Positions 1 through 14,031 of a stretch of 64,000 nucleotides of DNA are shown piece by piece. The stretch lies in NCBI RefSeq assembly GCF_000321225.1, contig NW_004450660.1, positions 1,214,274 to 1,278,273 on the forward strand, in the 5' to 3' direction. This stretch comes from Odobenus rosmarus divergens (taxonomy: Eukaryota; Chordata; Mammalia; Carnivora; Odobenidae). How positions within the stretch are numbered: position 1 is the first letter of the stretch; every line of letters begins with the position of its first letter. Under the pieces are notes generated by a model. That model was given only the letters and a program-made list of their open reading frames with translations, did not search any database and was not told the DNA's origin. The translations under genes and the position numbers were made by a program.

Positions 1-232
1 CCGACGGAGGCCCCCTCCCCCCCATCTGTCCTCCCAAATAACGCCTCGGATTCACTTCTCCATACGTCCTACCTTCCAGAAAGTGGTCGCTTTTCTGTTC
101 AGAGTTGTTGCTCTTCTTTTCTTCGATCTCCTGTTGAGTTGCTATGTGTTCAGAACGGTTTGATCCCTATCCAGCTGAATTCCTGGGACCAGACGAAATC
201 CAGGTCTCCTACTTCCTCTGCCATCTTGCTCC
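1..232 (-). mobile_element. Carnivore L1, 5' UTR end, cut by window edge
   Basis: Read on the minus strand the element starts near 232 with GGAGCAAGATGGC, the typical carnivore L1 5' end, and continues through the GC-richer 5' UTR to the window edge. Its 5' terminus is therefore intact; how much of the element survives beyond position 1 cannot be seen. Confidence 0.7.
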
Positions 233-378
233 TGGGCTTTTTTTTGGGGGGGGGGTAGTTTTTTGACTACTGATTCAGTCTCCTTACTTATTATCAGTTT
301 GTTCACATTTTCTGTTTGTTCATGATTCAGTTTTGGTAGGGACCTGTTACACTGCCATGATACTGAGTCATTCTCCAT
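233..378 (-). mobile_element. L1 ORF2 fragment next to the L1 5' end
   Basis: The minus-strand frame 142-378 reads NHEQTENVNKLIISKETESV and then KKLPPPQKKAQEQDG. This resembles the segment of L1 ORF2 that precedes SPGPDGF. It joins the L1 5' UTR at a shared CCAGGA-CAAGATGGC-like word and is a decayed fragment, not a gene. Confidence 0.5.
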
Positions 379-385
379 AATTTTG

Positions 386-482
386 TGTGTGTGTGGGACT
401 TGAAACTCCCCACTCAGAGGTCAAGACCTGAGCTGAGATCAAGAGTCATACGCTTAACCAGCTGAGCCACCCAGGCACCCCC
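386..482 (-). mobile_element. CAN-SINE (SINEC) head fragment
   Basis: The plus strand ends 'ctgagccacccaggcacccc', the reverse complement of a SINEC head. The body and A-tail are mostly missing. A cataattt-like word on both sides may be the target duplication. Confidence 0.8.
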
Positions 483-707
483 CTTCATAATTTCTTATTT
501 GGACACTGCAGTTATCGTCTGACTTTGTCTTGGCTTCTTGTACCACCGTGTTTCTTTTTTCAAGATGCTACTATAATGATCTTTACAAAATACAATCATG
601 CCACTTCCTGCCAAGGATTTCTCAGTATCTCCCGTCCCTTGTTATTTCTCCTCCTTTCCTTTCTTTCCCTTTCACCCTAGTTATACCCTTATTCTCTCAG
701 TATGTCT

Positions 708-915
708 TTTTTTATTTTTGAAAGATTTTATTTATTTATTTGGCAGAGAGAGAGAGAGAGAGAGCAAGCGAACACAAGCAGGGTGAGCGGCAGGCAGAGG
801 GAGAGAGAAGCAGACTCTCCACTGAGCAGGGAGCCCGATGTGGGGCTGGATGCCAGGACCCTGGGATCATGACCTGAGCCAAAGGCAGACACTTAACTGA
901 GCCAGCCAGGCGCCC
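708..915 (-). mobile_element. CAN-SINE (SINEC), full length
   Basis: It runs from a T-rich tail (aaagattttatttattt) through a GA-rich repeat to the head 'cgcccc' at its right end. The 12-bp target duplication ctcagtatgtct at 696-707 and 916-927 proves a retrotransposed insertion. Confidence 0.93.
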
Positions 916-927
916 CTCAGTATGTCT

Positions 928-1794
928 ATACATGTTGAGAAATCTCCTTCAGCAAATTGACTTTAAAGGAAAATGGCATTTAATTATCTCTAAACTCTAC
1001 TAGTTGTTTCAGCATTGTTGGAAAAACTACTTTGGGGTGTGATGGCTTTGCCTCTTACATCATCACGTTAGCTTAGGTTTAGCCCTATGTGGCTGGCAAA
1101 GCTATCAGGGCCATGAGGCATGGGCTAGAGTGATTCCAGGTTGACTACGAAGTAATGAGGCTGGCTTCAATCATGGATAAGTTCTTTAGTCACATAATAC
1201 AGATAGAGTATCTGTTGTCAAATAAAATTCACAAAGTTAATGATATCACAGTGATGGCATATTTGAATGCTACATATGCATAATTTGCTACATGATAATT
1301 AGGCTTTCGTGGTAAACACTTCACATTAGTGCATATAATTAGACATTAATTTTCTCCTCAGATTTGTTCTTTAGCATCTGTAATCAGCATCTCCACCTTC
1401 CCCTTTTCTTATAGCTCTTAGAAGACAAAAGTCAAGCGGAGATTCTCCTCCAATATTCTACCTTATTTTGTTTTATAAGCCTGGACCAAAATCAGAGTCA
1501 AAAAGTGGCTGGCCACAGGTCAGATCTAGCGTGTGAGTTTTGTTTAGCCTATAGTTCCTAATCCAAATTTTAAATTAGTTTCCCATGTTTAAACACCAGG
1601 GAATTGCAGATAAAATCCAGATTTCCAGCTTCTTTTAAAAATTTATAGAGGCTTTGGCAACACTGTTACTTATTTCTTCCCATTCCAGTGTGGCAAGCAT
1701 GGACCCCCTTCTTGAACATGAATTTGGCATGAACTCTCAAGTTGGCCACAGGCCCTGCTAAGGACACCTCTAGCCACATAGGTATTTGATCTGT
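928..1794. other. Intergenic, no gene seen
   Basis: AT-rich single-copy-like sequence downstream of MAP3K1. I see no open frame with coding character, no RNA gene and no recognisable repeat. Confidence 0.5.
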
Positions 1795-2020
1795 AACCTT
1801 TGGATCACTCATTCATTCAATTAAACATATATTGTGCATCCAGTGTGCCTGGCAATGTTGTAGGCCATTTACATAGGTTCTTTTACTTCACACAACACTG
1901 TCATTTTCGTTCTATAGAGGCAGAAGCGGAGGTTCAGAAGGTCAAATGTCAAGTGGCAGAGCCAGATTTGACCCAGGGTATGTTTCATACTCTGTGGTTT
2001 CCAGGTCCATCCTTATGACC
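1795..2020 (-). mobile_element. MIR SINE
   Basis: It contains diverged pieces of the MIR core in antisense order: 'catccagtgtgcctggcaatgt', then 'gaggcagaagcggaggttcagaag', then 'gtggcagagccagatttgacccag'. The short open frame 1800-2018 is a by-product of the repeat. Confidence 0.6.
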
Positions 2021-2408
2021 TACTACTGTTCCCTAGAAACCTAAAAATTGTCATGATGTAGAAAGATGACAGTTTGCAAAATTTTCTGTTAGTCACTGTT
2101 TTCCCCAGTAGCATCAGTATTTCATGCATTTGTTATTACAAGTGAATTAGGGTATTAGTTCCCATGTGCAGTCATCGGCATTTCCAGGTAAGCATGATAC
2201 CCCACCATGTTTTTAGATTGTATCTAACCTGCAGATACGGTCCTTTTACACAATGATTAATGCCTTTTAAATAGAATCAAAGAACAACAGAATTTATTTT
2301 AATTCCTCTAAGGCAAAAACCTGTTCTCAAAGGTAATATTTTCTGGAAATGACAGAGGTGTACCCTTTAACAGTAATATCTAAAGCCTATTTAAAAGATG
2401 CACATTTT

Positions 2409-2581
2409 GGGGGGCGCCTGGTTAAGCATCCAGCTCTTGATTTCAGCTCAGGTTGTGATCTCAGGGTTGTAAGATTGAGCCCCATGTCGGGGTCCACACT
2501 GGGCATGGAGCCTGTTTACGATTCTCTCTCTCCTCCCTGTGCCTCATCCCTGCCCCCCTCACTTCCTCTCTTAAAAAAAAA
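2409..2581 (+). mobile_element. CAN-SINE with internal head deletion
   Basis: The head reads ggggcgcctg and jumps straight to gttaagcatccag, so about a dozen bases (the GGTGGCTCAG part) are missing. It ends in an A-tail. The flanks atgcacatttt (2398-2408) and atgcatatttt (2582-2592) are an 11-bp target duplication with one change. Confidence 0.9.
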
Positions 2582-2592
2582 ATGCATATTTT

Positions 2593-3780
2593 CATATTAT
2601 ACAGAACCTTTATGACAAACAGAGAGACAGAAAATGCCATCTGAACTCACACTTACTTAGTGACATTACCTATTTTGCAGGGTTAAATTCATCTTGTTTC
2701 TGATTAAGTTTGATCCTGTGAGAAATGACTACTGGCAGAAAAACGAAGGATAAAAGTGGAAATGACCACACAACCACAAGGTACAATCTAAGACTAAAAC
2801 TGTGGGGCATTCCAAAGGAGTTCACTGGTGTAGCTTGAATTGCAGAATGATTGAAATTGGCTGGTTTCCGAATTTGTGAAATAGAGTGTAATCACTGTTC
2901 CAAGGTATGCCTGACAAATTCTTGCTGGTGAGTAAATCTTCATTCCCCTTCTCAATAGTTTAACCTAAGAGGATAGTTTTTATTGTTTCTTTAATTCCAC
3001 ACAATATAAAAAGAGTTGTGTGAACAGAATCAATTAAGTTTAATCTGTGCTGCCTGGGAACAGTAGTAGTATTTGTGTGAAAGTATACAACATGTCAAGC
3101 CACATAAGGTAGATTGTTAAAAGAGTTATAATTTTCACTTAAGATTAAAAAAAATTTTTTTGGAAGAGCTTTCCTTCTTGTCAAAAAGTCCTTAGATGTT
3201 GATAGTCGGGGAGGCTGTGAGTCAATGGGGCCAGGAGCCATATGGGTAATCTCTGAATATTCTGCTCAATTTTGCTGTGAACCTAAAAGTGCTCTAAAAA
3301 AATAAAGTACATTGCATATATATATGCTACAATATGTATAATACAACTTTTAAATATACATGTAAGATGGCTTTAAAAAATATATATGGAACATATATAT
3401 ACTAAAGCCCAGAGGTAAATGGGAACAAAGATAGTCCAGCAGGGGTTGGGCCCCATGCAGGGAAGGCTGCCTGTTGGGAATCAGATTGGTTACACAGGGG
3501 GTTGGGGTGGGGGAAAGGACTCGAACAAATAAGTCAATATATTGAGATACATGGGAGTCAGGTTTTTCACTGTCCAGGAAAGGGTTAAAAATATGGAAAG
3601 AGGGGAGGCTTGAATGAACCTGGTGGCGGTAAACTGAAATTAGATTGGTATGAACTCATGGTTTGTGTGTGTAGGCATTATGTATATTTCTCATATGCAC
3701 AAGAAATCTGTGTATAGTGGATATATAGTAGTTTTGTCTACATCTACCAGGAGGGCCTGGGAGCAAGTGACAAAGTGACA
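2593..3780. other. Intergenic, no gene seen
   Basis: AT-rich sequence with short TA-dinucleotide runs near 3317-3402. It has no coding frame and no recognisable repeat with intact ends. Confidence 0.45.
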
Positions 3781-4372
3781 CCCAAGAGCAATGAGTATTT
3801 TTATTAGCACCTTGTTTTTAAATACCCGTCTCCATCAAAGGAATCTTTGGAAAATGGCTGATCCCAGGGCTGAAGCAGAGAACACACAAGATGGGTCTCT
3901 ATGGAAGTGTTCAAAGAATACTGTTGGCTTGCCAGTGGACAGAGAAGCTGGCTTTCAGAGGCACCCAATGGCTGAGTAGGACCATTTGAGCAAATAAATG
4001 ATGACAGTAATCGATTTTCTCTCACTGAATAGGAGTCCACAAATCCACTCTGATATAAATGAATAGTAAGTGGGAGAAGAGAAAGCTTTTCTTTATAGCA
4101 AAATGTCCATTAATAAAATAAAGAATGCAAGAACTAGAAAATCACCATTTGGCAACTATCAGAGTAATAATTCAGAATTCAAGAAAGCTAAGAGCAGAGT
4201 TAAAGTTGAATGAAGAACAAACTATGTAATCTCAAAGTATCAGCTCTGCAAAATACTTAATTAACATAAAGCTAGATAGTAATTATAAAGGGAAACAGTA
4301 ACTTTATAGTGATGAAGCCTACTCAGATGATCACAGTTAATATCACCAGCATTGGGACAAATTGGCTTTGTA

Positions 4373-4386
4373 GCGCCCCCTGGTAA
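4373..4386 (-). promoter_or_regulatory. CTCF-like motif just downstream of MAP3K1
   Basis: The plus strand gcgccccctggtaa reads TTACCAGGGGGCGC on the minus strand. This matches 12 of 14 positions of the CTCF core CCASYAGRKGGCRS, with an uninterrupted match over the last 12. It lies about 430 bp past the poly(A) site. Binding is inferred from the motif only. Confidence 0.5.
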
Positions 4387-4403
4387 GACACACCAAGAAG
4401 AGC

Positions 4404-4512
4404 CTGGCATAGGGCTCCCTGCTCAGTGGGGAGTCTGTTTCTCCCTCTCCCTCTGCCCACCTGTCCCCCCTCACTCTCTCAAATAAAATCTTAAAAAAAA
4501 AAAAAAAACCAC
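4404..4512 (+). mobile_element. 5'-truncated CAN-SINE with perfect 16-bp TSD
   Basis: Only the 3' part of a SINEC (from the GGGCTCCCTGCTC stretch to the A-tail) is present. It sits between perfect copies of acacaccaagaagagc at 4388-4403 and 4513-4528, so the truncation happened during insertion. Confidence 0.92.
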
Positions 4513-4804
4513 ACACACCAAGAAGAGCAGAGCATCACCTCTCTGATATTCCTGTCACAAATGCATACTCTGAATCCAGTCATGAGGAAGCACCAGACAA
4601 ACTCCAACGGAGGACCTCTATAAAACAATAACCTGTAATCTTAAAAAATTATTAAAGTCATGAAGGTCAAGAAAAAACTCAGGAAGGATTCTGGATTGAA
4701 TGAAACTGAAGAAACTTGATGACTACAAGGAACACGTGATCTTGGTCTGGCTCCCTTAGCTATAAAGGACATAACTGGGCAGCTGGCAAAATAAATAAAA
4801 TTAC

Positions 4805-7260
4805 CAACCTTTGTTCAAAAACTTTTATTTACTATAAAGACAAACACCAAAATAGGTACAAATACTATAAAATTGGTTCAATGGGGTAAAAATTTTAATT
4901 AAAATATCTCGATATATTTAAAATAACAAAGGATACATTTAAGCCAAATTTTCTTAACCCAGAGATTTTTTTTGTAACATTTGCTTACACAGTAAGGTGC
5001 TAATAGAAGTTAGCCCTTAAGCCCTGGAAGTCTTAGGAATTATAGTCACACAGCAAATATAATTTCATTGTGAAAGTGAACTTTGGTAGAAGAAAAATCT
5101 ATAGGACACCTGAGGTAGTAGAACCTGGAATAAACAGCAGTAGACATTATTTACAACTTTTGAGTACCAAATAACATTAAGAACACAAAAATAATTACAC
5201 AATACAATTTTCAGTCCAGCTTTGATCCAAAGAAAATAAGAATATTATATCACATTTGCATTGAAAACAAAACAAAAAACAAAACACCACAATTACCAGC
5301 AAGCTGAGGGAACTGCAAACAAACTCAAACAGTGGATTTGGACATCTAGAGGCAGTCTGAGTTTGAAATGTGGTGGGCATGGTGATCTACAAAGTAATAC
5401 TGATTAGCTGAGGTTCCTCAGTTTATACAGTTTACATTTCTGTCAGACACAGTATTAATCTGACTAGTGATGATCTTCCAGTACATAAAATGGCAAGAGT
5501 GCATCCGTTAAAGCTTGCACGAGAAACTCGGAAACAATCTTATTAGGGTTGTGAAAATTCTAAGTAGTCACACACATAAAAAAGATAGAAAATAAAAAAG
5601 AAAGTCAAGTACAACACATTTAGAGCTACCAAACTTCACATTTCGGTACTATTTTTAACTCTTCAAATATTGCCAATCTTCCAAAACAAAGGAATGTAAA
5701 ATTTCACTAAGAGACACATTCACGTTAAAAAAAAAAAACAAAAAAAAAAACCTGCCTTTTAAAAATTATATGCAATATATCCCTGTAAACTTATCTTGTA
5801 ACTTATTTTACTTCCAATTTGTGATGTACATTTAAAATGTACTCTATATAGCTTATTTAGTTTATCCTGAGTCTTTGAGAATAACCAATTCTGTTTCACT
5901 CTGCAATAATTCAACTGGCTTCTGAAGAGTTAAATTTAACATCTCAAAAAGTTGTATTAAATATTTAATCAGTACTTGATTTAAAAGACTCACAAAAAAA
6001 GGATAAAAGAGCTGCCATTTTCCTTCAGGATTCCATGCATCTGAATTCAACTCAGATGAAAACCATTAGATAATTGTGCAAAATTCAAGAATTAGTAAGT
6101 CAAATCCAATTTCACTTTTCATTCTGAACCGTTTTCAGAGTTCCAAGCAAATTTATTTTGTAAAAACACTATTACTCATTGGTAGTTATTTTTCTTTAAT
6201 TATCTTTACTGTAAAGAAATAATGCATGGTAGAAGGAAAATAGCAGTTTAATGTTACTATTAGTGGTGATGGATGATGAATGATGGATTGTTACATACAA
6301 AATAAGACTTCAATGGTGTGAAGTTTCCTACAAAAGAAACCAATACATTAAAAAAAAAAATCAAATTTCAAGGTAATCTTGATCTTGGTTTTGAGCTGCA
6401 TCACATAGTTGATTTTCACTTAATTTATATTTAATCTATATGAAAAGAGCAGTGACTGACTCAGTGAAGGTAGTATTTTATTATATTCCAATTTTAAAAA
6501 CAAACAAAATTAAATCTGTATTAAAAAAACCTCTTGCAATAGCAAGATATTTAATAAACTCTAGTTCACACCTAGTTCTATTTTTTTTTCTGATTTGAAA
6601 AGATCACCTTTCCCTGAATATTAAACAAAAGTGAAGGTGAAATGAAAATATAGAACCATAATTTCCAAAAACGAAATGAATGGGCCAACAGTAAAATGCA
6701 CAGTGAACCACAATTGCCCAGGCATTTAAAAAATAAAGGTCAACTGTGGTTCATAAAGAAGTTACCAACTTATATTTTACTGCTAGTTATAGCATATTCT
6801 GACCTAAAAGAGGCAGATACTGATTTATAGCCAGTGACAAAAAAACAACGGAATTGCAGAACCCCCTGCTTGTGATCACGATATGAAATGGAAGAATAAT
6901 TGAAACATTAAAATAGATCCTGAGCCCCTCAGCTGCTAATATTGCTGAAAAAGTGCTCCAAAAAAAAAAAACCAAAAATACGCTTCTGTTAATTAGTCAT
7001 GCAAACTTCACTGCTTTCCTGTTTACCTATGGCCAGTTCTTTGAAAGGCATGGTTTACAGTTTCTGCACAAATTGTGGACTTTTGCATACGAAGCTTAGG
7101 TACAGATCATGATTTGTCAATCACATACTTAGGTTAAGGGTTCCCCACTGGTCTTGTTCATCGCTGTTCGGTGGCATGAAGGCCAGCATGTTATCAGCGT
7201 GGTTCCCCACAAAAGTTTTGCCTTGTTGAGCATCCTGTCTCCATCAGAGTTTATAATTGG
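4805..7260 (-). other. MAP3K1: MAP3K1 3' UTR (exon 20, noncoding part)
   Basis: About 2.45 kb of AT-rich sequence follows the stop, which fits the roughly 2.4-kb 3' UTR expected for mammalian MAP3K1. It contains several TAAAT words on the plus strand (AUUUA in the mRNA) and no SINE or L1 insertion, in contrast to the flanks; the absence of repeats supports its being transcribed and constrained. Earlier AATAAA signals on the minus strand, for example near 6477-6482, could give shorter forms. The 3' end is placed just past the distal signal and is approximate. Confidence 0.75.
4824..4829 (-). terminator. MAP3K1: Distal MAP3K1 polyadenylation signal AATAAA
   Basis: TTTATT on the plus strand reads AATAAA in the mRNA sense. 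Some 15-20 bases later the transcript sense becomes GT- and T-rich (GGTTGGTAATTTTATT), a typical downstream element, which places cleavage near 4805-4812. It is chosen over other AATAAA copies because of this context and the expected 3' UTR length. Confidence 0.65.
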
Positions 7261-7575
<315 letters not shown>

Positions 7576-7899
7576 TCAAATTTTAGGATTTTTAGAAATT
7601 TGACCAAATACATCCTGAGCAGATGGATCTATGGGTTTCCCTTATTGTCTCAAATGAACACGACTAAGTGCACCAAAATGCTTAGGTAGGTAAAGTATTC
7701 ACTTTATACTATATGTTCGCCTACATTTTCTATTGTTCAGCACAGAGAGCTATTCAAAGTAAGAGTGTCCATTTAGTCCATCAGACACACAGCTGCACCA
7801 AATGAGGAAGGGCTCTAAGTGTGGGAAGGACCGGAGGCTGTTAAGGCAGGTGGGAGGTGCCGGGACAGGGTGCTGATGCAGTAGACTTCGCTTTACTCA

Positions 7900-8265
7900 G
7901 GCCCAGAGATAATTTGCTTATTCCCATAATAATCCCATGAAGTAGGTGCTGTCATTATACCCATTTTACAACCAAGAAAACAGAGGGTAGATAGAATAAG
8001 TCATTTCCCTAGTCAAAGGGCTATTAAAGGCTGGAGCCACGGTTTGAAACCATGTCTGTATCACTCCAGAGCCTGAGCTTTTTTTTTTTAAATTTAAATT
8101 CAATTAATTAACATATAATGTATTTGTTTCAGGGGTACAGGTCTGTGATTCATCAGTCTTCTGTAATACCCAGTGCTCATGACAACACATACCCTCCCAA
8201 GTGTCCATCACCCGGTTACCCCATCCCACATGAGAGCCCGAGCTTTTAACTAGCACATGTCTGGA
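7900..8265 (-). mobile_element. MIR SINE split by an L1 insertion
   Basis: MIR antisense words 'cccattttacaaccaagaaaac' and 'aaaggctggagccacggttt' are followed by the L1 fragment and then resume at 'gagcccgagcttttaactagca'. Confidence 0.65.
8074..8229 (-). mobile_element. 5'-truncated L1 3' end (carnivore L1)
   Basis: Read on the minus strand it is the carnivore L1 3' terminus (GGTGATGGACACTTGGGAGG, CTGTACCCCTGAAACAAAT, CATTATATGTTAATTAATTG) with its A-tail. The flanking gagcctgagctttt and gagcccgagctttt are the target duplication. Confidence 0.85.
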
Positions 8266-8717
8266 TCAAAAGCTAAAAACCTCAACTATTATACTCTTCT
8301 CTGCTGGAAATGGACAGAGTGGATTTCAGAGTTGTCAGAAAGGTAGAACAGACAGGATTTGGTACCTGACTCGGGTGTAAATTTCTTAAATACAGAAAAT
8401 AGTAAGTCAGATTTTAAAAATTGGCAGCTTGTGTACATAAAGAGCTCTATGTTTTTACATTTCAAAGTTGGATATATCTATTTACATGTTTCACCTAGAA
8501 ACAATGATTCATCATTTGCTAACTCACTGTTCGCTGTGACTTTATAGAGCTTTACTACTGTGAAAAATGAGGACCAACTGTACATGCTGCCAACATTCAC
8601 CACACCATATAAATTCCTGGAGATGTATACATGCATATTTATTTCAAGGAGGATATGCTTTTACCTGAGATTGAGAGTTAAGGAGAACCCATGAAAATCT
8701 GCCTCCTGCCAGTTTTA

Positions 8718-10982
<2,265 letters not shown>

Positions 10983-11869
10983 TTATAAACTCAAGCCAAA
11001 ATTAAAACTGTTTACTACACTTTGGTTATATAAGCTTGTGCCACAAGTGCTCACATTCACATTTGCAATGTTAAATTTATCCTCTGCATCAGAAGTCAAA
11101 CAGATTTTAAAACTAACACATTCCAGGAATCTGAAAACCTATCAATTAGACATAGAAAACTTCAAAACTTAACAATTTTACATGGAACTATTTCTGCAAT
11201 GTACCATTCATCTCTCTTTTTGACCAAGATATACAAAATACCTTTCTTAATAAGACTTAGGTAAAGAATGCTAACATGTTATTTTGCAGAAGGCAGAGAG
11301 AAGCCAGACAAGAGAGGAGCCAGAAGATCCAGCATGAGGCTTCATATTCTACTAATTTACCAGCTCTGACCTGGGACAGGTCACAAACTCAATAAACCTC
11401 ACACTGAGAAGTATTTATAATAGTCAACCTAAAAACAACAATCAACATAGCTATACCCAACATCAGAGAACATACTAAAGAACAGATATGTAAATAGAAA
11501 TCCATTCCTTCAGTTGCAAAAAAAAAAAAATCTAAGAAGTTAAACCAAGCACTTATCATTTATCACATCCCAAGTTACTTGTTTTACTGTACGTATGATA
11601 TGATACCACATAAAATTCAGTTTTTATTTGTTCAAGTAGATAATTAGGTTCAACTTCATGCTTCAATGCTAGTTTACCTACAATAATTTTTCCAAGTTAT
11701 ATCTTAATTTCATTTTTATATTGTCACGTTAAAACATCTCAAATCTGTCCCACTGATGGCCACCTGGAAAAATGAGTCTTATACATAGGTTTTAAAAAAA
11801 TTATTCCTATAAAACAGTGCTACACAATCATTTAAAAAGAAACACTGAAAAAGTTTGAAAGGTAGAGAC

Positions 11870-12162
11870 AATATTTTTAAAAACATATAATGTATTATTT
11901 GTTTCAGAGGTACAGGTCTGTGATTCATCAGTCTTGCACAATTCACAGCGCTCACCATAGCACATACCCTCCCCAGTGTCCATCACCCAGCCACCCATCC
12001 CTCCCACCCCGCACCACTCCAGCAACCCTGTTTGTTTCCTGATTAAGAGTCTCTTATGGTTTGTCTCCCTCTCCAGTTTCATCTTTTCATTTTTCCCTCC
12101 CTTCCCCTATGATCCTGTCTTGTTTCTCAAATTCCTCATATCAGTGAGATCATATGATAGAG
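11870..12162 (-). mobile_element. 5'-truncated carnivore L1 3' end
   Basis: On the minus strand it reads from AAACTGGAGAGGGAGACAAA through GGTGGCTGGGTGATGGACAC to the A-tail. It is flanked by tagagacaa on both sides (near 11863-11871 and 12160-12168), a target duplication. The same family as 8074-8229 but about 140 bp longer. Confidence 0.87.
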
Positions 12163-12201
12163 ACAACAAATATCTTATTTATATTTTAATGTAAGACAAA
12201 A

Positions 12202-12300
12202 TGGGCAACCCAGCCCTCTTGGCTCCCCTCCGTCTTTGGGAGCTTTGTACTATCGCTCAATAAACTTTGCTTTGCTGCCCACCAATCAATCAACCAGTCA
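12202..12300 (+). mobile_element. Short LTR-like fragment with poly(A) signal
   Basis: About 100 bp reading 'ggctcccctccgtctttggg', then ctcaataaactttgctttgc, which resembles the R/U5 part of a retroviral LTR. It stands between taagacaaaa words (about 12192-12201 and 12304-12313) that look like a target duplication. Only this fragment is present; there is no internal viral sequence. Identification is by composition and motif, so it is tentative. Confidence 0.4.
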
Positions 12301-12308
12301 GTATAAGA

Positions 12309-12580
12309 CAAAAAAAGTATTTCCGGTTCGTATTATGTTAGGGATGATTTGCTTTTAGAAAAACAACTACTTATTAAAAATAAGTCTTTATTACTGTTTT
12401 TCCTAAACTTAGTATCAGCCAGAAAGTTCAATTCATGTACTATTCAAAAAAAGTACTTCCGGTTCGTATTATGTTAGGGATGATTTGCTTTTAGAAAAAC
12501 AACTACTTATTAAAAATAAGTCTTTATTACTGTTCTTCCTAAACTTAGTATCAGCCAGAAAGTTCAATTCATGTACTATT
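12309..12580. repeat. 136-bp tandem duplication in intron 16
   Basis: Copy 1 (12309-12444) and copy 2 (12445-12580) are adjacent direct repeats with a period of 136 and about two differences (12320/12456 and one in the ctgttttt/ctgttctt stretch). Copy 2 ends 27 bp from the exon 16 donor edge, so the splice site itself is not duplicated. Confidence 0.97.
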
Positions 12581-12592
12581 ACTGGCGATTTA

Positions 12593-13663
<1,071 letters not shown>

Positions 13664-14031
13664 CTACATATTAAATGAAAGCAATCTTTTTACTGTTAAG
13701 TTACAAGAGGAAGAGTTTGTGAAATTAGTCTGGCAAAATATTATTCTTGTTCAGTCTGGCTTCCCAAACCACCTATAAAGTTGACCTCAGAAGGGACAGT
13801 GTTGGTGACCAATGTCAAATGCAGAAGTGATCACCATTACAGAAGCAACCAGAAATGCCTTTGAAATAGGCAAGTAGTGTTTGTGGTCAAGCAACGACAC
13901 AAAATTGTTATATAATTCTATGTGAAAAACTGCTTCTCACTATTAACTCATGTGAAAAGCATCATTTCTGAGTTAGATTTCTTTCAGCTTGGTCCAAGGA
14001 AACTCTCTAATCTCTTCAAGACTATACTTAC
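13664..14031 (-). other. MAP3K1: MAP3K1 intron 14
   Basis: A 368-bp intron between the large linker exon and the first kinase exon; no repeat or other feature recognised. Confidence 0.92.

Larger units (their letters stand above)
3790..4790 (+). mobile_element. Ancient L1-like repeat, interrupted by a SINE
   Basis: It shares diffuse similarity with the repeat pieces at 18330-18727 and 19461-20130: aatgatga(c)agta, tatgtaatctcaaagtat, then 'gaccagacaaac'-like and 'ggattctggattgaatg' words in the same order. The 3' part resembles the 3' end of old mammalian L1 (L1M) elements. The family assignment is tentative. Confidence 0.4.
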
